From Oscillospiraceae bacterium (lineage in GTDB: Bacteria > Bacillota > Clostridia > UBA1212 > UBA1255), in NCBI GenBank assembly GCA_015069165.1, contig SVJD01000014.1, forward strand, positions 1 to 46,430: a stretch of 46,430 bases of DNA, in the 5' to 3' direction. The notes under the pieces were generated by a model that ran no database searches, was not told where the DNA came from, and saw only the letters and a program-made list of their open reading frames with translations. Position numbers and translations under genes: made by a program. This document shows, one piece after another, positions 38,673 to 46,430 of the stretch (position 1 is its first letter; each line of letters begins with the position of its first letter).

Positions 38673-41600
38673 ATGAGTGTACGACGTATTTTTGTAGAAA
38701 AGATAGCAGGTATGGATGTTGCGGCGAAAGCTGTAGCAGCAGACCTTAAAAATAATTTGGGCATTTCAGCACTTGAAAATGTCAGACTTTTAAACAGATA
38801 TGATGTTGAAGGTATTTCCGATGAGGAATATGAAGCTGCAAAGTATCTTGTTTTTTCTGAGCCCAATGTTGATGATGTTACTGACGAAATATTTAATTGT
38901 CCTGAAGGTTGCAAACTTTTTGCGGTTGAATATTTGCCCGGACAATATGACCAAAGAGCAGATTCAGCAGCACAGTGTATTCAGATTTTGACTCAAAAAG
39001 AGCGCCCTGAAGTAAGAGCTGCTCAAGTTTATGTGCTTGAGGGAAATATTTCCGATGCTGATGTGGAAGCAATTAAAAAGTATTGCATTAATCCCGTTGA
39101 GTCAAGAGAAGCACTTTTAGAAAAACCCGATACACTCAAACTTAATCTTACAATTCCTGAAAAGGTAGACACACTTGAAGGATTTATTGATTTGTCTGAC
39201 GAAGAAATCAAAAAGATGAGAAGTGATATGGGACTTGCAATGTCAGCAGAGGACTTGCTTTTCTGCAGAAATTACTTCAAAGATACAGAAAAACGCAATC
39301 CGACAATAACAGAAATCAGAGTGATTGATACATACTGGTCAGACCACTGCCGTCATACAACGTTCTTGACAAAGTTAAATAATATTAAATTTGCTAAAGG
39401 CGCAGAAAACGAATTGGTTGAAGCTGCGTTTAAAGAATATTTGGCAGCTCGCGAGGCAGTTTATGCTGAAAAAGCTAAAACTCGTGATATTACTTTGATG
39501 GATGCAGGTACAATCGCTACTAAATATCTTAAGAAAAACGGCAAAGTTAAAGACCTTGATGAATCAGAAGAAATCAATGCCTGCAGCATTAAGATTAAAG
39601 TTGACGTAGACGGCGAAGACCAAGATTGGCTCTTGATGTTTAAAAACGAAACACATAACCATCCTACTGAAATTGAGCCTTTCGGCGGTGCGGCTACTTG
39701 CCTCGGCGGTGCAATCCGTGACCCGCTTTCAGGAAGATCTTACGTTTACCAAGCAATGCGTGTAACCGGTAGTGCAGATCCTACAGTTCCGGTTTCACAA
39801 ACCATAAAAGGTAAACTTTCACAGAGAAAAATTACTACAGGTGCTGCGGCAGGATATTCTTCTTACGGTAACCAAATCGGTCTTGCAACAGGCCATGTAA
39901 GAGAAATTTACCATAAAGGTTATATGGCAAAGAGAATGGAAATCGGTGCTGTTATTGCTGCTGCTCCTGCTGAAAATGTTGTAAGAGAGCGTCCCGATGC
40001 AGGCGATGTAGTTATTTTACTGGGCGGCAGAACAGGCCGCGACGGAATAGGCGGTGCTACAGGTTCTTCAAAAGAGCATACAGTAGAGTCAGTTACTACT
40101 TGCGGTTCAGAAGTTCAAAAAGGTAATCCTCCTACAGAGAGAAAGCTTCAAAGACTTTTCAGAAATCCTGCTGCAAGTACACTTATTAAAAGATGTAATG
40201 ACTTTGGTGCAGGCGGTGTTTGCGTAGCAATCGGTGAGCTTGCTCCGGCACTTGATATTGATTTAGATAAAGTACCTAAAAAATACGAAGGTCTTGACGG
40301 TACGGAGCTTGCTATTTCAGAGTCACAAGAAAGAATGGCTGTTGTTGTAAGAGCAGAAGATGCTGATAAATTTATTGCACTTGCAAATACAGAAAATCTT
40401 GAAGCAGTTAAGGTTGCAGATATAACTTCAACGGGCAGACTCAGAATGAACTGGAACGGCAGCACTATAGTTGATATTGCACGTGAGTTCCTTGATACAA
40501 ACGGTGTAAAACAAAACGCTGATGTTGTAGTAGATGTGACAAAATTCCGTCCTGAAAGAGAGCACGTATGCAAATGTGATTCAAGCAAGAGCATTAAAGA
40601 AAATTGGCTTGCACTTTTAGGCCAACTCAATGTATGTTCACAAAAAGGCCTCGAAGAGCGTTTTGACAGCACAATTGGTAACAATACAGTTATTATGCCA
40701 TACGCAGGAAAATATCAATTTACACCTTCTGACGGTATGGCTGCTAAAATTGCAGTTGAAAAAGGTGATACTAATACGGGAAGCATTATGACTTACGGCT
40801 TTGATCCTTATATGATGGAGGACAATCCGTATATCGGAGCTATGTATTCTGTAGTATCTTCACTTGCAAAGCTTACTGCACTGGGCGGTGATTACAAGAA
40901 GAGTTATCTTACATTCCAGGAATATTTTGAAAGACTTGGAAACGATCCCGAAAAGTGGGGAATTCCTTTCGCAGCACTCTTGGGGGCATTCCGTGCTCAG
41001 GTAGAGATGGGAACTTCTGCCATAGGTGGTAAGGATTCGATGTCAGGTACATTTGAACAGATTCACGTACCGCCCACGCTCGTATCTTTTGCTGTTGCGG
41101 CAGAGAAAATTGACAACATGAGATCTCAGGAGTTTAAGAAACCCGGCAATAAAGTAGCTCTTTATGCAATGCCTAAGGACGAAAACGGTGTTCCTGATTT
41201 TGCTCAGATAAGAGAAATGTATTCATATATCCATGAACTTATAGTTAAAGGCGATGTTGTTTCTGCTAAAGCAGTAGGCTTTGGAGGAATCGCTGAATCA
41301 ATAAGCTATATGGCTTTTGGTAACAAGTATGGCTTTAAATTTGAATACAGCCCGGAGCTTGAAGATTTGAACTTGTTTGAAAAGGGTTACGGCTCAATTA
41401 TAATAGAGCTTTCAAGTGATGCGGATATTAAAGCACTTGATAATCGCTTTATGATTTTGGGTGAAGTTACAGACGATGCAAAAGTTTCCTACGGCGATAC
41501 AGAGATTTCTGTGGAAGAAATGCTCAGCGTATGGCGTAAGACACTTGATAATGTGTTCCCTGAAAAATCTGTAAGTACAACGGATAATGTTAATATTCCG

Positions 41601-42446
41601 CTTTATACAGAGAATAATCGCAAGGCTGCATCAGTTAAAATTGCAAAACCGCGTGTATTTATTCCTGTATTCCCCGGAACTAACTGTGAATATGATACAA
41701 TAAAAGCTTTTGAAAAAGCAGGCGCAATTGCAACACCGTTTATATTCAAAAATCTCAATGCTTCTGACATAGAGGAATCTGTTTCTGAAATGAAAAAGCT
41801 TATAGATAATGCACAAATCATTATGATTCCGGGTGGATTCAGCGGCGGTGACGAGCCTGACGGTTCAGGTAAATTTATCGCTACCGCATTCAGAAACCCT
41901 GCTATCAAAGAAGCTGTTGAAAATCTTCTTAATAACAGAGACGGTCTTATGTTGGGTATTTGTAACGGTTTCCAAGCACTTATTAAATTAGGTCTTGTAC
42001 CTTACGGTGACATCAGAGCACTTTCAAAAGATGCTCCCACACTTACATTTAATACAATTGGCCGACACATTTCCAGATATGTTTATACAAGAGTTGTATC
42101 CAATAAGTCTCCTTGGCTTATGAACACAACTCCCGGAGATGTTCACGCAGTGCCGATTTCACACGGCGAAGGACGTTTCGTTGCAGCCCCTGCGGTATTG
42201 AAGACTTTGATTGACAACAATCAAATAGCTACGCAGTACGTTGATGATTTGGGCAATCCCTCAAATGATTCTGAATGGAATCCTAACGGCAGTATTTGTG
42301 CAATTGAGGGTATCACCAGTCCTGACGGCAGAATACTTGGTAAGATGGCTCACTCCGAGCGTTACGGTAACTTAATAGGAACTAACGTTCCGGGCAATAA
42401 AGACCAAAAGATATTTGCTTCGGGTGTTGAGTACTTTACAAAATAA
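38673..42446 (+). CDS. purL: phosphoribosylformylglycinamidine synthase
   Basis: A 1257-residue single-chain PurL that converts FGAR and glutamine to FGAM with ATP, the fourth step of purine synthesis. The N-terminal PurS-like part is followed by two AIRS-type ATP domains (YWSDHCRHTTF, FKNETHNHPTEIEPFGGAATC, GGKDSMSGTF). The C-terminal glutaminase domain has VFPGTNCEYDT, nucleophile Cys in LGICNGFQALIKLG, and SHGEGRF for the histidine. This is the long form of Gram-negatives and many Clostridia, not the PurLQS set of Bacillus. It starts 31 bases after metY with only a weak binding site. A terminator follows. Confidence 0.93.
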   Translation: MSVRRIFVEKIAGMDVAAKAVAADLKNNLGISALENVRLLNRYDVEGISDEEYEAAKYLVFSEPNVDDVTDEIFNCPEGCKLFAVEYLPGQYDQRADSAAQCIQILTQKERPEVRAAQVYVLEGNISDADVEAIKKYCINPVESREALLEKPDTLKLNLTIPEKVDTLEGFIDLSDEEIKKMRSDMGLAMSAEDLLFCRNYFKDTEKRNPTITEIRVIDTYWSDHCRHTTFLTKLNNIKFAKGAENELVEAAFKEYLAAREAVYAEKAKTRDITLMDAGTIATKYLKKNGKVKDLDESEEINACSIKIKVDVDGEDQDWLLMFKNETHNHPTEIEPFGGAATCLGGAIRDPLSGRSYVYQAMRVTGSADPTVPVSQTIKGKLSQRKITTGAAAGYSSYGNQIGLATGHVREIYHKGYMAKRMEIGAVIAAAPAENVVRERPDAGDVVILLGGRTGRDGIGGATGSSKEHTVESVTTCGSEVQKGNPPTERKLQRLFRNPAASTLIKRCNDFGAGGVCVAIGELAPALDIDLDKVPKKYEGLDGTELAISESQERMAVVVRAEDADKFIALANTENLEAVKVADITSTGRLRMNWNGSTIVDIAREFLDTNGVKQNADVVVDVTKFRPEREHVCKCDSSKSIKENWLALLGQLNVCSQKGLEERFDSTIGNNTVIMPYAGKYQFTPSDGMAAKIAVEKGDTNTGSIMTYGFDPYMMEDNPYIGAMYSVVSSLAKLTALGGDYKKSYLTFQEYFERLGNDPEKWGIPFAALLGAFRAQVEMGTSAIGGKDSMSGTFEQIHVPPTLVSFAVAAEKIDNMRSQEFKKPGNKVALYAMPKDENGVPDFAQIREMYSYIHELIVKGDVVSAKAVGFGGIAESISYMAFGNKYGFKFEYSPELEDLNLFEKGYGSIIIELSSDADIKALDNRFMILGEVTDDAKVSYGDTEISVEEMLSVWRKTLDNVFPEKSVSTTDNVNIPLYTENNRKAASVKIAKPRVFIPVFPGTNCEYDTIKAFEKAGAIATPFIFKNLNASDIEESVSEMKKLIDNAQIIMIPGGFSGGDEPDGSGKFIATAFRNPAIKEAVENLLNNRDGLMLGICNGFQALIKLGLVPYGDIRALSKDAPTLTFNTIGRHISRYVYTRVVSNKSPWLMNTTPGDVHAVPISHGEGRFVAAPAVLKTLIDNNQIATQYVDDLGNPSNDSEWNPNGSICAIEGITSPDGRILGKMAHSERYGNLIGTNVPGNKDQKIFASGVEYFTK

Positions 42447-42458
42447 TTAACAATCAAG

Positions 42459-42499
42459 AAGACTGTACGAAGTAAAAAAACAAAGTACAGTCTTTTTTT
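42459..42499 (+). terminator. Rho-independent terminator after purL
   Basis: A perfect 10-bp stem AAGACTGTAC (42459-42468) with GTACAGTCTT (42485-42494), a 16-nt loop and a T run to 42499. Confidence 0.85.
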
Positions 42500-42529
42500 G
42501 AATCTTTATATGAATAAGGAGTAATTTGA

Positions 42530-43330
42530 ATGAAAATAGGTTTTATCGGTGCGGGAAATATGGGCAGTGCAATACTTAAGGGTATTGCCGGAAACAGTCT
42601 TTACGAGACGGCAATATATGAAAAATCGCAAGAGCGTGCAAAGGTAATTTCAAATCAAACGGGAGCGCAGATTAAGAATTCTGTAGCAGAGTTGATTTCT
42701 TTTGCAGAAGTAGTTTTGATTGCAGTTAAACCGATTCACATTGATTCTCTTGTAAAAGAAATTAAAGAATGTGAGAGTTATGCTTCAAAGGTATTTGTGT
42801 CTATTGCGGCAGGTGTGAAAATTGAGCGTTTTACTAATGTATTGGGTGAAATTGCCATTACGAGAACAATGCCTAATTTGCCTGCAATGGTACAAGAGGG
42901 TTTAACAGGAATATATTTCCATAATATGGAATCTGATAAATATGATGACGTAAAAGTAAGCGTTAAAGGTGTTTTTGAGTCTTGCGGTAAAGTTGTAATG
43001 CTTCCCGATGAAAGTGCAGTAGATAAGATTATCTCCGTTACATCAAGTAGCCCTGCGTATATTTGTGTGCTTATAGATGCTTTGGCAGACGGCGCTGTAA
43101 GGGCGGGATTCAGTAGAAGTGATGCGTATGTTATGGCGGAACAGACAGTTTACGGTACTGCTAAATACTTGTTGGAAACGGGCACATTGCCGTGCGTTCT
43201 TAAAGATCAGGTTTGTTCTCCTGCGGGCACGACAATAGAAGCTGTTGTTGCATTGGAAAAAAGCGGCTTGAGAGGTGCGATTTTTGAGGCTATGGAGGCT
43301 TGTGAGAATAAAGCTTTCGGTAAAAAATAA
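42530..43330 (+). CDS. proC: pyrroline-5-carboxylate reductase
   Basis: A 266-residue NAD(P)H-dependent reductase making proline. The N-terminal dinucleotide site is GFIGAGNMGSAILKGI; ITRTMPNLPAMVQEG and the C-terminal dimer motif DQVCSPAGTTIEAVVALEKSGLRGA are family signatures. AAGGAG precedes ATG 42530. The RNase HI-Nudix gene follows after 11 bases. Confidence 0.93.
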   Translation: MKIGFIGAGNMGSAILKGIAGNSLYETAIYEKSQERAKVISNQTGAQIKNSVAELISFAEVVLIAVKPIHIDSLVKEIKECESYASKVFVSIAAGVKIERFTNVLGEIAITRTMPNLPAMVQEGLTGIYFHNMESDKYDDVKVSVKGVFESCGKVVMLPDESAVDKIISVTSSSPAYICVLIDALADGAVRAGFSRSDAYVMAEQTVYGTAKYLLETGTLPCVLKDQVCSPAGTTIEAVVALEKSGLRGAIFEAMEACENKAFGKK

Positions 43331-43341
43331 CGAGGTTTTTT

Positions 43342-44340
43342 ATGAAAAAAGTTATTATATATACGGATGGTGCCTGTTCGGGAAATCCCGGTCCCGGCGG
43401 ATATGCCGCGATACTTATGTGCGGTGATTTTAAAAGAGAAATTTCCGGCGGTGAACCTGAGACAACCAATAACAGAATGGAGTTAAGAGGACCTATTGAG
43501 GCGTTAAAGCTCCTTAAGGAAAAATGTGAGGTTGAGATATATTCCGACAGTGCGTATGTTGTAGATGCCTTTACAAAGGGTTGGGTTTACGGCTGGAAAA
43601 ATAATGGTTGGAAACGTAAAGACGGACCATTAAAAAATCCTGAATTGATTCGTGAACTTTATGATTTGTGCCAATACCACAGTGTTAAGTGGATTAAAGT
43701 TAAAGGTCACGCTGACAATGAGTATAACAACAGATGCGATGAGTTGGCTGTTGCCGAGAGTATTAAATACAAAAGTGGTAAAGAAGTGCGCGATGTTGAG
43801 TATAACGGGGAACTTGCCGAAAAGATAATCAGTACAGAAACTATGTTTAAAGGCAGAGTTTTTACAGTTGAAGTTTCAAAAGTGGAGCTGCCTGACGGAC
43901 AGACTTCTACAAGAGAAATTATTCGTCACAATGGCGGTGCGGCGATAGTTGCACTTGATGATGAGAGAAATATATTTTTGGTGCGGCAATTCCGTATTGC
44001 AACAGGGCAAGAAATGCTTGAAATACCTGCGGGCAAGCTTGAAGCGGGAGAGGATCCTTTGGTTTGCGCAAAAAGAGAGCTTGAAGAGGAAACCGGTATG
44101 CAGGCGGGGGAAATAAAGCATTTGTTTTCTATGTATGCAACTCCCGGTTATTGTGGGGAAAGACTTCATATTTACTTTGCTGATAACTTAAAATCAGGGC
44201 AAATTCACAGAGATGAGGAAGAATTTCTTCATGTTATCAAAGTGCCCTTTGATGAAGCGTATAAAATGGTTATGGAAGGTAAATTCCAAGATGCAAAAAC
44301 CATTGCGGGAATATTGGCTGTTAAAAATTTAATTAAATAA
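43342..44340 (+). CDS. rnhA: RNase HI fused to a Nudix hydrolase
   Basis: A 332-residue two-domain protein. Residues 1 to about 145 are RNase HI, which cuts RNA in RNA-DNA hybrids: catalytic D9, E47, D69 and D133 with H123 in KGHAD, each one position earlier than in E. coli. Residues about 160-332 are an ADP-ribose pyrophosphatase-like Nudix domain, whose Nudix box runs G231 to M253 (GKLEAGEDPLVCAKRELEEE then TGM) with every required G, E and R in place. Both halves look active and there is no internal stop or frameshift. The usual single-domain forms of each are about 150 and 180-200 residues. It lies after proC in the same transcript. The fusion's purpose is unknown; cleaning up nucleotide products is a guess. 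Confidence 0.9.
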   Translation: MKKVIIYTDGACSGNPGPGGYAAILMCGDFKREISGGEPETTNNRMELRGPIEALKLLKEKCEVEIYSDSAYVVDAFTKGWVYGWKNNGWKRKDGPLKNPELIRELYDLCQYHSVKWIKVKGHADNEYNNRCDELAVAESIKYKSGKEVRDVEYNGELAEKIISTETMFKGRVFTVEVSKVELPDGQTSTREIIRHNGGAAIVALDDERNIFLVRQFRIATGQEMLEIPAGKLEAGEDPLVCAKRELEEETGMQAGEIKHLFSMYATPGYCGERLHIYFADNLKSGQIHRDEEEFLHVIKVPFDEAYKMVMEGKFQDAKTIAGILAVKNLIK

Positions 44341-44353
44341 TCGAATATTAAAA

Positions 44354-44389
44354 TCGGCTGCCCGTCTTGTACGGACAGCCGAAATTTTT
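44354..44389. terminator. bidirectional terminator
   Basis: TCGGCTGCCCGT (44354-44365) pairs with ACGGACAGCCGA (44371-44382) with one mismatch, followed by a T run at 44385-44389. It ends the proC transcript and the convergent spore-protein gene. Confidence 0.8.
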
Positions 44390-44390
44390 A

Positions 44391-44579
44391 TTACTTTGAG
44401 TTTTTGTTGTTATAAGTTTTACCTGTATATTGCTCAAATACTTTTTGAGTAATTCTACCACCTATAGCTCCGTTTTCTCTTGCAGTTTTATCGCCGTTGT
44501 AACCGTGATTGAGCTGAATGCCCATTTCGTTTGCAACTTCGTATTTCATCTGATCAAAAGCACTGTTTTTCTTAGACAT
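44391..44579 (-). CDS. alpha/beta-type small acid-soluble spore protein
   Basis: A 62-residue DNA-coating protein of the forespore. The family pattern is clear: MKYEVANEMGIQLNHGYNGDKTARENGAIGGRITQKV, including the E-x-G-type germination protease site (NEMGIQL) and the GxIGG segment. It marks the organism as a spore former. A sigma-G-like promoter lies upstream on the minus strand. Confidence 0.9.
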   Translation of the reverse strand: MSKKNSAFDQMKYEVANEMGIQLNHGYNGDKTARENGAIGGRITQKVFEQYTGKTYNNKNSK

Positions 44580-44584
44580 AAAAA

Positions 44585-44646
44585 TTCACCACACTTTAAA
44601 AATTAGCCTTTGTTTTAGGCAACAGTAATATTTGCTGTGTGGTGAA
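44585..44646. repeat. 10-bp inverted repeat flanking the spore-gene leader
   Basis: TTCACCACAC (44585-44594) and GTGTGGTGAA (44637-44646), perfect arms with 42 bases between. One arm covers the ribosome binding site of the spore gene and the other lies in its promoter spacer. Confidence 0.5.
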
Positions 44647-44655
44647 TAAGTATGC
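44626..44655 (-). promoter_or_regulatory. sigma-G-like promoter of the spore protein gene
   Basis: On the minus strand GCATA (44655-44651, fits GHATR), an 18-bp spacer and AATATTA (44632-44626, 5 of 7 of the CATAMTA-type -10). Supported by the gene it precedes; matches are imperfect. Confidence 0.45.
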
Positions 44656-44672
44656 AATGTAAATTATGGAAA

Positions 44673-45443
44673 TTAAATAAAAATTCCGAATAATTGTCCG
44701 AATAAGGAACTGAATAAGTTTAATAATGAATTTGCCGGTACTGAAATAATACTGTATGCACCGGGGAAAATTTCAACAAGCATAATAAATCCAAGGAAAA
44801 TAAATAAACTGTATTTTTCGATTTTATAGAGCTTCGCATAATGTTTATACGGCAAAAAGTTTGCAATCAAATTATAACCGTCAAGTCCCGGAAGAGGAAG
44901 CATAAAGAATACTGCAAGGAAAATCGAAACGAGTGCTGTTCGTCCGATTATACACAAAATTGCAGTGTAAGCAACAGAAGCGGTCTCGGCGGAAGTAGCT
45001 ACAAAACTTAGTATATTATAACTTCCCGTAAAATAGAGTGCAGGAGGAACAAGATTGGAGGCAAGCTCTGTTTTAATGCCGATAAACCATAAAAGATAAA
45101 GCAAAAATGTAGATATAATCATTAAAATAATACCGCTCACAGGTGCGGAAAGTATTTGAATTGCATTATCTCTTTTGATTTTTTTGAATTTTCTGGTATT
45201 TACCGGAACCGGGTTGCTGAAACCGAATCCGAATATAAGTATAAATATAAAACCTATTAAGTTTATATGTTTAGTGGGGTTCATTGACATATATCCCATC
45301 AAGTAGGCAGTATCATCGCCGAGTTTGCGAGCTGTCCACGCTTGACAGAAACCACGGAAACATAAAAAAAGCACAAAACCGGGAATTCCCAGTAATTGGC
45401 TGACAATATAGTCAGGAGAAAAGCTTAATGCTGAAAGTGTCAT
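44673..45443 (-). CDS. site-2 protease-like membrane protein, active site lost
   Basis: A 256-residue membrane protein with about six hydrophobic segments, matching the M50/site-2 protease family: the stretch from QAWTARKLGDDTAYLMGYMS through MNPTKHINLIG aligns with the family's AHAWAAxxLGDxTAxxxGRLTLNPxxHIDPIG, and LPLPGLDGYNL with the LDG metal-ligand loop. The zinc-binding HEFAH is R30-G31-F32-C33-Q34 here, so both histidines and the glutamate are gone; it cannot be a metalloprotease of this type. ATG 45443 is preceded by GAGG. It has its own promoter and is divergent from tRNA-Leu. Likely role: a pseudoprotease scaffold or regulator; inferred. Confidence 0.75.
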   Translation of the reverse strand: MTLSALSFSPDYIVSQLLGIPGFVLFLCFRGFCQAWTARKLGDDTAYLMGYMSMNPTKHINLIGFIFILIFGFGFSNPVPVNTRKFKKIKRDNAIQILSAPVSGIILMIISTFLLYLLWFIGIKTELASNLVPPALYFTGSYNILSFVATSAETASVAYTAILCIIGRTALVSIFLAVFFMLPLPGLDGYNLIANFLPYKHYAKLYKIEKYSLFIFLGFIMLVEIFPGAYSIISVPANSLLNLFSSLFGQLFGIFI

Positions 45444-45491
45444 TTTTATACCTCGTATAATAAAATTTTGTTTATGTTTTAAACGAAATAA

Positions 45492-45519
45492 AGTATAGCA
45501 CATATTTGTAATTTTGCAA
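45492..45519 (-). promoter_or_regulatory. promoter of the site-2 protease-like gene
   Basis: On the minus strand TTGCAA (45519-45514), a 16-bp spacer and TATACT (45497-45492). Confidence 0.5.
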
Positions 45520-45527
45520 AATTGTGT

Positions 45528-45556
45528 TTGACACAAAGGAAGAGCTTTGGTATAAT
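45528..45556 (+). promoter_or_regulatory. perfect sigma-A promoter of tRNA-Leu
   Basis: TTGACA at 45528-45533, a 17-bp spacer and TATAAT at 45551-45556; expected start near 45563, ten bases before the mature tRNA. Confidence 0.9.
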
Positions 45557-45572
45557 CACAAATGCTACGCGA

Positions 45573-45659
45573 GCTGGTGTGGCGAAATCGGCAGACGCAA
45601 AGGACTTAAAATCCTTCGGGGGAAACTCCGTACCGGTTCAAGTCCGGTCACCAGCACCA
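45573..45659 (+). tRNA. tRNA-Leu (anticodon UAA)
   Basis: An 87-base class II tRNA with encoded CCA. Acceptor stem GCTGGTG (45573-45579) pairs with CACCAGC (45649-45655), followed by ACCA. The anticodon loop is CTTAAAA with anticodon TAA in the stem AAGGA/TCCTT. A long variable arm (CGGGGGAAACTCCG) is as expected for leucine, and the T loop GGTTCAAGTCC is canonical. Confidence 0.97.
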
Positions 45660-45665
45660 GAATAA

Positions 45666-45701
45666 GTCTCTTTTGTCTATTTGACAAAAGGGGCTTTTTT
45701 T
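45666..45701 (+). terminator. Rho-independent terminator after tRNA-Leu
   Basis: GTCTCTTTTGTC (45666-45677) pairs with GACAAAAGGGGC (45683-45694), including G-T pairs, then seven T. Confidence 0.8.
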
Positions 45702-45705
45702 GAAT

Positions 45706-45825
45706 ATGGAAAACAATAATAAGAAAAATGAACAACTTTTGCTTGATATGGGTTTGTCAGTAGGTATCTTAATCACAAAATTGTTAGTTTTTGAAGTAAT
45801 GAAGATTGATGAAAAAATGTTGTAA
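45706..45825 (+). CDS. small ORF of 39 residues, doubtful
   Basis: ATG 45706 to TAA 45825, reading MENNNKKNEQLLLDMGLSVG and so on to KIDEKML. It begins right after the T run of the tRNA terminator and has no ribosome binding site, so it may be a remnant of a longer gene. An inner ATG at 45748 is possible. I recognise no family. Confidence 0.2.
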   Translation: MENNNKKNEQLLLDMGLSVGILITKLLVFEVMKIDEKML

Positions 45826-45880
45826 TTTTGTGAGATATATCACTGTAAATCCGTAGTATATAGTTGAGGCAGAAAGGTTG

Positions 45881-46430
45881 GTGAGCAATTTGGAAGATAG
45901 CAAAATAATTGGGTTGTTCTATGAGCGTTCCGAACAGGCAATCACAGAACTATCTCAAAAATACGGAGCTGTATGTACAAAAGTTGCTGACAATATTTTA
46001 AATAATAAACGAGATGCAGAGGAATGTGTAAACGATGCATATCTCGGAGCATGGAACTCAATACCGCCTCAAAATACAAATCCGCTTCTGAGTTATGTAT
46101 GTCGAATCGTTCGTAATCTTGCAATCAAGAAATATCATGCAAATACTGCGAAAAAAAGAAACAGTATTTATGATGTTTCTCTTGAAGAATTGGAAGATTG
46201 TTTCAAAACGGCTGTTTCAGTAGAAGATGAATTCGATGCTGCAGAAGTTGCGAAAGTCATTGATTCTTTTCTTGAAAGTTTAGAAAAAGAAAACAGAATT
46301 ATCTTTGTACGCAGGTATTGGCATTCGGAATCGATTGAGGATATTGCGCGTCTGTTTTCTACAAGCAAACACAATATATCGGTCAAGCTCCACCGGACAC
46401 GAGAAAAGCTCAAAAAGTATTTGGCAAAGG
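45881..46430 (+). CDS. ECF-type RNA polymerase sigma factor (partial, cut by window end)
   Basis: At least 183 residues of a sigma-70-like protein without a stop before the window end. Region 2 is FYERSEQAITELSQKYGAV, then RDAEECVNDAYLGAWNSIPP and LLSYVCRIVRNLAIKKYH (sigma-70 region 2 with the -10-binding helix). Region 4 is FLESLEKENRIIFVRRYWHSESIEDIARLFSTS followed by KHNISVKLHRTREKLKKYL, the -35-binding HTH. The start is uncertain: GTG 45881 has AAAGG only 3-4 bases upstream, while TTG 45890 gives better spacing. The gene after it, perhaps an anti-sigma factor, is outside the window. Confidence 0.85.
   Translation, partial: MSNLEDSKIIGLFYERSEQAITELSQKYGAVCTKVADNILNNKRDAEECVNDAYLGAWNSIPPQNTNPLLSYVCRIVRNLAIKKYHANTAKKRNSIYDVSLEELEDCFKTAVSVEDEFDAAEVAKVIDSFLESLEKENRIIFVRRYWHSESIEDIARLFSTSKHNISVKLHRTREKLKKYLAK

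Noticed and set aside
45666-45701. Extra copy of the TTTTGTC...GACAAAA repeat
   Set aside because: The resemblance is due to a tRNA terminator stem with a following T run; the spacing between arms is much shorter than in the array at 3277-3545.

Overview
The window looks like a chromosomal segment of a low-GC, anaerobic, spore-forming Clostridia bacterium (Firmicutes), most likely of the gut Oscillospiraceae/Ruminococcaceae type. The evidence is an oxygen-independent (class III) ribonucleotide reductase with its radical-SAM activase, an alpha/beta-type small acid-soluble spore protein, the Gram-positive IreB-RuvX-DUF1292 cluster, strong AGGAGG ribosome binding sites and consensus sigma-A promoters. 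No function was searched in a database; all assignments rest on motifs read from the translated sequence.

Layout. (1) 1-3200: the tail of an unrecognised gene, then a NatAB-like ABC exporter pair with a small P-loop kinase. (2) 3201-3694: a gene-free stretch with a degenerate tandem repeat, ending in a consensus promoter. (3) 3695-11209: a RhaEW-type aldolase/dehydrogenase, then a parE-parC topoisomerase pair and a PHP-domain phosphoesterase. (4) 11291-14149: a secreted CHAP/ricin-lectin protein. (5) 14326-23348: a purine salvage and nucleoside uptake block: xpt, then a BMP lipoprotein, an ATPase with two ABC domains and two permeases, followed closely by a PLP enzyme of the aluminium-resistance/methionine gamma-lyase family and a cytoplasmic GH78 (rhamnosidase-like) hydrolase. 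(6) 23464-25047: an NlpC/P60-type lipoprotein.

(7) 25108-30456 is the accessory part and the best candidate for an undescribed system. Its base composition is visibly richer in G+C (about 50 % in sampled lines, against about 28-43 % in sampled lines outside). It holds two divergent three-gene operons. Leftward: an orphan solute-binding lipoprotein, a membrane protein with an extracellular sensor and a cytoplasmic LuxR-type DNA-binding domain, and a small XRE-type regulator. Rightward: a zinc-ribbon protein, a very cysteine-rich protein made of 150-bp tandem repeats with an apparent frameshift near its start, and a membrane-anchored lipocalin-like protein. The region between the operons holds repeated GGGTAGGAA-like boxes and three successive inverted repeats. 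Similar hairpins bound the block on both sides.

(8) 30825-34850 (minus strand): nrdG-nrdD-trxB. NrdD carries a fused C-terminal redoxin, and trxB, which could reduce it, is translationally coupled. The promoter contains two NrdR-like boxes, and nrdG appears to start at AUA. (9) 35021-44340: housekeeping genes: a uridine-kinase-like protein, an HPr-like protein without the phosphorylated histidine, ireB, ruvX, DUF1292, metY, purL, proC, and an RNase HI fused to a Nudix hydrolase. (10) 44391-46430: a spore protein, a site-2-protease-like membrane protein whose HExxH motif is destroyed, tRNA-Leu(UAA) behind a perfect sigma-A promoter, a tiny ORF, and the start of an ECF-type sigma factor cut by the window end.
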